Assembly: GCA_031268395.1 (NCBI GenBank)
Contig: JAIRXI010000423.1
Coordinates: 1 to 6,016, forward strand
Source: Tannerella sp.
GTDB lineage: Bacteria; Bacteroidota; Bacteroidia; Bacteroidales; Tannerellaceae
Reading direction: 5' to 3'
Length of the DNA stretch: 6,016 bases
The notes under the pieces: model-generated
What the model was told of the DNA's origin: nothing
Seen by the model: the letters and a program-made list of their open reading frames with translations, nothing else
Databases searched by the model: none
Part shown: positions 1-4,286 of the stretch, one piece after another
How positions within the stretch are numbered: position 1 is the stretch's first letter
Layout: each line of letters opens with the position of its first letter
Made by a program: the position numbers and the translations under genes

Positions 1-330
1 TTGTGGGCAATCGCGCCCGCGGTTGTGCGGGGTTGTGGGGGTTGGAGCCCATGGCCGCCTGCCTGTTGGTGTAACACCCTCTTCCCCCCCCCCCCCCCCG
101 CACTGTGCTGTAAATCAGCGTTTAACATTCCGTTTTGGACGGTCTCCATTTTTTTTGGAGGGCGGGGACGGCGTGTCCGGCATGTTTCCGCGTACATCGG
201 GAGCATCCGGAAATCGCGGGAAGACCGTTGCAGCGGGAGGACGTTTTCATTTGAAACGGAAAACGGCTTTCCGCAAAGAAAGAAAACCTTCCTGCAACCC
301 TGGGCGACCCGGCGATTCAATCGAAAATCC
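1..330. other. Upstream stretch with no supported gene
   Basis: I see no credible gene here. Two forward frames are open across the stretch, but the peptides are rich in Cys, Trp, Pro and Arg, pass through a homopolymer, and run into the 41-bp repeat array, so they look like chance openings in GC-rich DNA. The segment begins with GT-rich sequence (about 20-47), then the C run at 84-99. It also holds small potential hairpins: CTCCA at 144-148 with TGGAG at 156-160, and CGGAAA at 257-262 with TTTCCG at 268-273. Neither is followed by a T run, so I do not call a terminator. Any gene to the left lies outside the window. Confidence 0.5.
84..99. repeat. Homopolymer run of 16 C
   Basis: Sixteen consecutive C residues. 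Runs of this length are prone to slipped-strand length change and, in host-associated bacteria, sometimes serve as phase-variable switches within or in front of surface genes. No supported gene spans this one, so a switching role is unproven. It could affect a promoter or a gene beyond the left edge, or be an unstable or wrongly assembled homopolymer. Confidence 0.9.
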
Positions 331-617
331 CAAACAGACCTGCGGCAGCTCAGCAAACTTTGCGAAACGCCCAAACAGACTTGCAGCAGCTCAGCAAACT
401 TTGCGAAACGTCCAAACAGACTTGCGGCGGCTCAGCAAACTTTGCGAAAGCCTCAAACAGACCTGCGGCGGCTCAGCAAACTTTGCGAAACGCCCAAACA
501 GACCTGCGGCAGCCCAGCAAACTTTGCGAAACGTCCAAACAGACCTGCGGCAGCTCAGCAAACTTTGCGAAACGCCCAAACAGACCTGTGGCAGCTCAGC
601 AAACTTTGCGACACCCT
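331..617. repeat. Tandem array of seven 41-bp units
   Basis: Seven head-to-tail units start at 331, 372, 413, 454, 495, 536 and 577, each exactly 41 bp. A unit begins CAAACAGACCTGCGGCAG, continues through a CTCA spacer and GCAAACTTTGC, and ends GAAACGCC or a variant. Units 1 and 6 are identical. The others differ at a few positions, and the last decays at its 3' end. GCAAACTTTGC, an odd palindrome (GCAAA/TTTGC), is unchanged in all seven. The second palindrome, CTGCGGCAG, is not: substitutions in units 2, 3, 4 and 7 break it without compensation. There are no unique spacers, so this is not CRISPR. Because 41 is not a multiple of 3, it is not a protein-coding repeat. A protein-binding array or a dispersed minisatellite are the main options; the function is unknown. 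Confidence 0.95.
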
Positions 618-653
618 CTCCCGAAACGGGACGGGACTGTCCGGATCACCTGC

Positions 654-695
654 AATTCATAATTCATAATTAATAATTCATAATTAGCAATTCTC
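654..695. repeat. AT-rich 7-bp tandem repeats in the leader of the DUF6261 gene
   Basis: Six successive heptamers each begin AATT: AATTCAT at 654, 661 and 675, AATTAAT at 668, AATTAGC at 682 and AATTCTC at 689. The block is much more AT-rich than the surrounding sequence and ends 39 bp before the ATG at 735. AT-rich leaders are normal for Bacteroidota genes, so the block may simply overlap the promoter and 5' UTR, but the regular 7-bp period is clear. I find no good match to the Bacteroidota promoter pattern (-33 TTTG, -7 TAnnTTTG) in it. Confidence 0.75.
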
Positions 696-734
696 ATTTC
701 ACAATCCGTAATAAACAATTAAATATTAAACATC

Positions 735-1661
735 ATGAACATCGGAAAAATTTATTTTGGACGTCTGCGCAACGAAGCGCACTATGAATTTTTTGTCGTA
801 TTCGGGAATCTGCTGATCAAGTTCCCGAGTGTAATGGCGCTGATCAGCATGTTTTACCAGCGGTTCCTGCAACTGCTGGAAAGGGAAAGCTGGCTGGTGG
901 ATTCGGGCAAAAAGAGTCCGCTGACGGAGAAACTGGCCGACGCCGACAGACGCATCGACCGCGACATCTCCTCCATCCGTGACATCATCCGGGCGGCGCT
1001 GAATCATTTTGACCAAAGCGTCGCCGAAGCAGCCAAACAACTGTTTATCCACCTGAAGAAATTCGGAAGCATCCGCGACAAACCTTATGAGGAAGAATCC
1101 GCCGCCGTGCAGTTGCTGGTCCGTGACCTCCGGACAACCTTCGCTACACAGGCGCAGGCCGTCGGCATCGCACCGTGGGTGGACGAACTCGAAAGCGCCG
1201 AAGCCGAATTTACCACCCTCTTCGAGCAGCGTAACACCGAAGCCGCCGACCGGCCGCAGGACAGCATGAAAGACGTCCGCCGCGAAATGGAAGACCTCTA
1301 CCGGAAAATGACCGGCTCTATCCAGAACGACCTCAACGTGAACGGCGACGCCACCTGCGGCGAATTTACCGTACAGCTCAACGAAGAAATAAAGTACTTC
1401 AACGAGCACACGCACCACCGCACCAAACGAGACATCGCCGAAGCTACGGTCGCCTCCATCCCCGATCAGGACTATACCGGACAGCCGATCACCTTTATCC
1501 CGGAGGTCTGGTACGAACACCGGCCGCTGGTCTTTGCCTCCGACTTCACCGTCACCTACCGTAACAACATCCTCCCCGGAAACGCCGAACTTACCCTTCA
1601 CGGCAAGGGCGACTTCAAGGGAAAGAAAACCGTCACCTTCAACATCATCGGCATCGCATAA
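735..1661 (+). CDS. DUF6261 family protein
   Basis: A 308-residue protein that I recognise as a member of the Bacteroidales family DUF6261; its molecular function is unknown. The N-terminal part (about 1-235) is charged and largely helical in character. It includes the family-like opening MNIGKIYFGRLRNEAHYEF, a segment around 83-102 (IIRAALNHFDQSVAEAAKQL) and a Y-EE-A motif near 117-122 (KPYEEESAAV). The last 70 or so residues change character: YTG at 247-249, then a PEVWY strand, FTVTYRNN and HGKGDFKGKKTVTFNI. This is the signature of a small beta module that usually occurs, often repeated, in surface proteins. There is no signal peptide, transmembrane segment or lipobox, so the protein as read is cytoplasmic. 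The ATG at 735 follows an AT-rich leader and has no strong Shine-Dalgarno. A tandem 41-bp array lies upstream and an inverted-repeat element downstream; no partner gene is adjacent. Coding is well supported by length, codon use and a coherent protein; the reverse-strand frame opposite is a shadow. Confidence 0.88.
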   Translation: MNIGKIYFGRLRNEAHYEFFVVFGNLLIKFPSVMALISMFYQRFLQLLERESWLVDSGKKSPLTEKLADADRRIDRDISSIRDIIRAALNHFDQSVAEAAKQLFIHLKKFGSIRDKPYEEESAAVQLLVRDLRTTFATQAQAVGIAPWVDELESAEAEFTTLFEQRNTEAADRPQDSMKDVRREMEDLYRKMTGSIQNDLNVNGDATCGEFTVQLNEEIKYFNEHTHHRTKRDIAEATVASIPDQDYTGQPITFIPEVWYEHRPLVFASDFTVTYRNNILPGNAELTLHGKGDFKGKKTVTFNIIGIA

Positions 1662-1718
1662 ATCACCGAACGGCAATCTCAATATGAATGACTGATGTTA
1701 CGCACTGCAACAAATTCC

Positions 1719-1885
1719 ATACCGGCAAGCCCGCGTCCAAAGGACGTTATTTTCATAACCGCAGGTCGGCGACCTGCGGCGAAAGAGCCGAACATACTGC
1801 GGCTGCCATACCTTCCGCCGGCTGTGCGTTGCCTGTCTGCGGTTATGAAAATAACGCCCTTCGGGGCGTGTGGGCCTGCCGGTGT
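1719..1885. repeat. Long imperfect inverted-repeat element (MITE-like or REP-like)
   Basis: The left arm (1719-1764) and right arm (1837-1885) are reverse complements with a few mismatches. The innermost 20 bp are perfect: CGTTATTTTCATAACCGCAG at 1745-1764 against 1837-1856. The outer ends pair as ACCGGCA (1721-1727) with TGCCGGT (1877-1883). Inside the left half sits a perfect 21-bp palindrome (1759-1779, arms CCGCAGGTCG and CGACCTGCGG around a central G), which shares CCGCAG with the left arm, so two alternative folds compete. Both strands are open in several frames, giving peptides such as VIFITAGRRPA, but these are by-products of the palindromic repeat rather than genes. No transposase is encoded. 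It is best read as a non-autonomous dispersed repeat; a transcript crossing it would fold strongly. Confidence 0.8.
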
Positions 1886-1938
1886 CCGGCACAGTGGATG
1901 CGTATGAGTGAATGATATAAAATAAACAGGATAACCGT

Positions 1939-1962
1939 AGAGACGTTGCACACAACGTCTCT
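1939..1962. repeat. Perfect 10-bp-stem palindrome, 36 bp before the lipoprotein start
   Basis: AGAGACGTTG (1939-1948) pairs with CAACGTCTCT (1953-1962) around the 4-base loop CACA, and the stem can extend by a T-G and a G-C pair. From memory, closely similar GTAGAGACGTTG-type palindromes recur in intergenic DNA of many Bacteroidota and cyanobacteria, which suggests a dispersed palindromic repeat. Its position directly before the lipoprotein gene means it could lie in that gene's leader or act as a protein-binding site. No T run follows on the + strand, so it does not look like a standard terminator. Confidence 0.75.
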
Positions 1963-1998
1963 GCCACCCGTAATTACTAAACCCCAAAAATTAAAAGT

Positions 1999-3651
1999 AT
2001 GAAAAAGTTTAAGCTGAAATTTGTTGCGATCGCGCTGTTTGCGTTCGCAAGTGTATTTGTATTCAATTCCTGCAAGGACAACAGTCCTGCAGAGAATCCC
2101 GCAGAAGAACCCGCGGACGAACCCGCGGACGAGGAGCCGGCACAGATCACATTCCCGTATCTCGGAACGCTTCCCGCTCTCGGCATTGTGCCGCACCTGC
2201 AAAACGTAGTCAATTCCCAGCTCTCCGCTCATCCCGATCTGAAAATCGCAGTCTTCCATTCCGACGCATCTGAGCTGAACGACGCCGAACGGCAGGCGGT
2301 GAAGGAACTCTTTGACGCCGGCGGCGTAGTGGTTGCGACAGACGTGGGAGCCAAAGACGCGGCGGGACTGAAGGAACTCCTCGGCGAAGACTGGGCAGTC
2401 CTTCCCGCCTCCGGCGACTACCATTACGACTTTTATGCGCTGACCGCTCAAAACGCCCATTATTTCCAGCCGAAACTGGAGGTCGAAAGCACCGTGGAGA
2501 TCACCTACGGAAAAGAAGAAGGCGAAGAAGAAGGCGGAGAAGCAGTCGACAGAAGCTGGGAGGCGTTCGTTGCCTACGCCGGAGAAGAAGCAGCCGCCGA
2601 GGGCGCCGACCCGCCGACGGAAGAGCAGCTCCGGGAAGCCTGGCAGGAACTCACTGCCGAAAACGCAAACGGCGCAGGCGAAGAAACCGTCACCGAAACC
2701 GTGCAGCCGGTCTACACCTATAACGACCTGTCGGACGTCATTGCTCCCTTTGCCACGTGGCTGGACAACTTTGTGCTCAATCGGGACAACAATCCCGCGC
2801 TGACGGCTGATCCGACCGACATCTCAGTGCTTATGACGGCTCAGACCTATACATGGAACCAGACATGCTACTTGACCAGCAAGCTCAAGTCAGGCGAAAC
2901 TTTCGACAAAACAATCACCTATACTGTCAATCAATACATTTGGGCGCTTCATTCCATCAACCAGCACAGGGATTATTATCTGATTCGCGAAGAAATGGTA
3001 CTTCCCAATGGCAATGTATGGCAAGGCCACTGGAGTAAATATCATTTTCCTTACAGATGGAACATGGTGGCCGCCTGGATGGCTGATGTCGGACTGAATC
3101 ACTGGATAACTGACGGCTACCACCGAGAACTGACTTATGATAAGGCATCGGTACAGCAGACTTCGCCCCAAACGGCGAACAATGTCACCACCGTGACCAG
3201 CGGCCTGTCATTGAGTTTAACCGGAACGGTCGCCTTCAAGCCGGCAGGGGGACCCTCTGCATCCGTTTCCGGGAATCTTACATACAAGGAAGAAAAATCG
3301 TATACGATACTGGATGTGGCGGTGACCAACCAAAGTTCGTCGAACGGGCCTAATGCATACTGGCAATACGTTACGCAGAAGGTGCCCAAGCCAAATGCGA
3401 TCAGTAGCAACTTTTCCGAGCCTGCCACGCTGGCTGTCTCCACGGCACAGTTTTTTCACTACTGGTTCTGGACGGTGGACAATCCCGGCGCTAATGATCA
3501 ATTTTGGATAACTAGCAATATTTATCCAGTTTGGGAACTAAGGCAAGCCAATTCCCTTTATGGAGGAGGTTATGCATATATCCGGCTTCATTTAAATAGG
3601 AATTTCGAATATGGCATAATCCCTCCCCCCCGTACCGCCCCCGCCCAGTAA
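1999..3651 (+). CDS. Lipoprotein with a leukocidin/hemolysin-like C-terminal region (putative beta-pore-forming protein)
   Basis: A 550-residue protein with a lipoprotein signal: positive start MKKFKLK, hydrophobic core, and a lipobox ending FNSC with the lipidated Cys at 25. Residues 26-49 are an acidic Pro/Ala/Glu/Asp linker partly built from a 12-bp tandem repeat (2107-2130). Residues about 50-150 have an alternating strand-helix pattern (KIAVFHSD near 75-82, GGVVVATD). A Gly/Glu-rich loop follows (171-184), then a helical acidic stretch to about 235. The C-terminal half is rich in aromatics. Residues about 399-460 show alternating polar and small residues, GPSASVSGNLTY, then SYT-LD-AVTNQSS and a Trp at 455, then WFWTV and YPVWEL. 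From memory this resembles the pre-stem region of leukocidin and Vibrio cytolysin-type toxins. If so, it would insert a beta-barrel pore into a target membrane. That family is usually secreted without a lipid anchor, so anchoring here is unusual. The tail is Pro-rich (PPPRTAPAQ). The start at 1999 is fixed by the signal peptide. The gene is certain; the toxin assignment is moderate. Confidence 0.85.
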   Translation: MKKFKLKFVAIALFAFASVFVFNSCKDNSPAENPAEEPADEPADEEPAQITFPYLGTLPALGIVPHLQNVVNSQLSAHPDLKIAVFHSDASELNDAERQAVKELFDAGGVVVATDVGAKDAAGLKELLGEDWAVLPASGDYHYDFYALTAQNAHYFQPKLEVESTVEITYGKEEGEEEGGEAVDRSWEAFVAYAGEEAAAEGADPPTEEQLREAWQELTAENANGAGEETVTETVQPVYTYNDLSDVIAPFATWLDNFVLNRDNNPALTADPTDISVLMTAQTYTWNQTCYLTSKLKSGETFDKTITYTVNQYIWALHSINQHRDYYLIREEMVLPNGNVWQGHWSKYHFPYRWNMVAAWMADVGLNHWITDGYHRELTYDKASVQQTSPQTANNVTTVTSGLSLSLTGTVAFKPAGGPSASVSGNLTYKEEKSYTILDVAVTNQSSSNGPNAYWQYVTQKVPKPNAISSNFSEPATLAVSTAQFFHYWFWTVDNPGANDQFWITSNIYPVWELRQANSLYGGGYAYIRLHLNRNFEYGIIPPPRTAPAQ

Positions 3652-3709
3652 TGAGGAACGGTTCATCATGACAATCCCAAAAATCGAATGGAGATAAGGC
3701 AGGATAACC

Positions 3710-3795
3710 GCCGTCATGGCGACTGCAAAGCACGAAGCAGGAAGCAATCCGGACTAATTTGTCCCGGATTGCTTCTCTGCGTTCGTAATGACGGC
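3710..3795. repeat. 86-bp imperfect palindromic repeat
   Basis: A long hairpin with a perfect 12-bp core: GAAGCAATCCGG (3741-3752) pairs with CCGGATTGCTTC (3764-3775) around an 11-base loop containing CTAATTT. It extends with small bulges through GCAG/CTGC (3737-3740 with 3777-3780) and ACGAA/TTCGT (3732-3736 with 3782-3786). The outer ends GCCGTCAT (3710-3717) and ATGACGGC (3788-3795) also pair. It shares GAAGCAATCCGG and the CTAATTT loop with the three copies downstream, so it is the most complete palindromic member of one family. It starts 59 bp after the lipoprotein stop and could end transcripts, but no T run follows the stem. Confidence 0.85.
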
Positions 3796-3855
3796 ACACC
3801 GTGTACCGTCCTTGCGAGGGACGAAGCAATCCGGGCTAATTTATGTGCCGAAATG
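3787..3855. repeat. Dispersed repeat, copy 1 (SLRGTKQS-type)
   Basis: First of three direct copies of an element containing ACCGTGTACCGTCCTTGCGA, then GGAACGAAGCAATCC (here GGGACGAAGCAATCC) and GGCTAATTTA. It overlaps the right end of the 86-bp palindrome. Translated in one forward frame it reads VPSLRGTKQSGLIY, a string I recognise from many spurious 'hypothetical proteins' created by this widespread class of repeat. Compared with the copy 252 bp downstream it differs at only a handful of positions over 69 bp. Confidence 0.85.
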
Positions 3856-3879
3856 TCTGCCGGCCGTTCTGCTCACATT

Positions 3880-3951
3880 CCGTCCCTGCCGGGACGGGTT
3901 GACGGGTTGGTCGTGTGCTCTTCTACCAACATTCCGTCCCGGCAGGGACGG
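3880..3951. repeat. Nested palindromes: two hairpins in mutual inverted orientation
   Basis: CCGTCCC-TGCC-GGGACGG (3880-3897) and CCGTCCC-GGCA-GGGACGG (3934-3951) are each a 7-bp-stem, 4-base-loop hairpin, and are exact reverse complements of each other over 18 bp. Between them GTTGGT (3906-3911) pairs with ACCAAC (3925-3930). The segment can therefore fold either as two small hairpins or as one large nested stem. Both hairpins are preceded by ATT. A decayed relative (ACCGTTTCCGTCGGGACAG) follows at about 3987-4005. No gene is supported across it. Confidence 0.85.
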
Positions 3952-4019
3952 GCCGTATGGCGTGCATTCCGTTTTCTGTCAACATACCGTTTCCGTCGGG
4001 ACAGCATTTGCGCATTTAC

Positions 4020-4130
4020 AGAAAAACAAAAATCCTGCAATGATGGCACACCGTGTACCGTCCTTGCGAGGAACGAAGCAATCCGGGCTAATTTACGTGC
4101 CGGATGGCCTCTCAACCGTTCCTCAAAAAA
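4020..4130. repeat. 111-bp tandem unit, containing dispersed-repeat copy 2
   Basis: This unit opens with an A-rich segment (GAAAAACAAAAATCCTGCAA), then the same core as at 3787-3855, then an A-rich tail. It is followed directly by a second unit with a period of exactly 111 bp. GCAATCCGG (4078-4086) and CCGGATGGC (4100-4108) form an imperfect 9-bp stem, a decayed version of the hairpin at 3741-3775. Over the first 88 bp the two units differ at only four positions, which points to a recent local duplication. Confidence 0.85.
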
Positions 4131-4241
4131 AGAAAAACAAAAATCCTGCAATGACGGCACGCCGTGTACCGTCCTTGCGAGGAACGAAGCAATCCAGGCT
4201 AATTTACATGCCGGATGGCTCTTAACAGCTCCGAAAAAACA
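4131..4241. repeat. 111-bp tandem unit, containing dispersed-repeat copy 3
   Basis: Second unit of the 111-bp tandem pair. It matches the preceding unit closely up to about 4218 and then diverges in the A-rich tail. It carries the third copy of the SLRGTKQS-type core. Its end lies about 45 bp before the protease start codon, so it adjoins or overlaps that gene's promoter region. The open frames on both strands across 3688-4275 are explained by these repeats. Confidence 0.82.
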
Positions 4242-4286
4242 ATTTCCAAAACAGACTTCCATCAAATATATTTAAACAACTACAAT

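Noticed and set aside
331..617. CRISPR array
   Set aside because: The units are contiguous with no unique spacers, and there are no cas genes in the window.
1..673. Overlapping forward ORFs (1-669, 23-673, 360-662) as a repeat protein
   Set aside because: All three frames are open because of the non-triplet 41-bp repeat. The upstream parts cross a 16-C run, have implausible composition, and lack a convincing start or signal.
726..1682. Reverse-strand ORF opposite the DUF6261 gene
   Set aside because: It is a shadow of the forward gene: the forward product is a recognisable family, while the reverse translation is not coherent.
1679..1987. Small ORFs on both strands between the first two genes
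   Set aside because: They arise from the inverted-repeat element. Strings such as VIFITA appear on both strands because of the palindromic arms.
1843..2460. Reverse-strand ORF across the lipoprotein start
   Set aside because: It overlaps a clear signal peptide and lipobox on the forward strand, and its own product is not recognisable.
3741..3775. Rho-independent terminator for the lipoprotein gene
   Set aside because: The 12-bp stem is strong, but no T run follows on either strand and the stem belongs to a repeat family. It may still impede transcription.
4267..4274. -7 promoter element TATATTTA for the protease gene
   Set aside because: It is one base off TAnnTTTG but only 12 bp from the ATG, with no clear -33 TTTG upstream. 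The match is too weak in AT-rich sequence.
3688..4275. Forward and reverse ORFs across the repeat cluster
   Set aside because: The translations are repeated SLRGTKQS-type strings from dispersed DNA repeats, a known source of spurious proteins.
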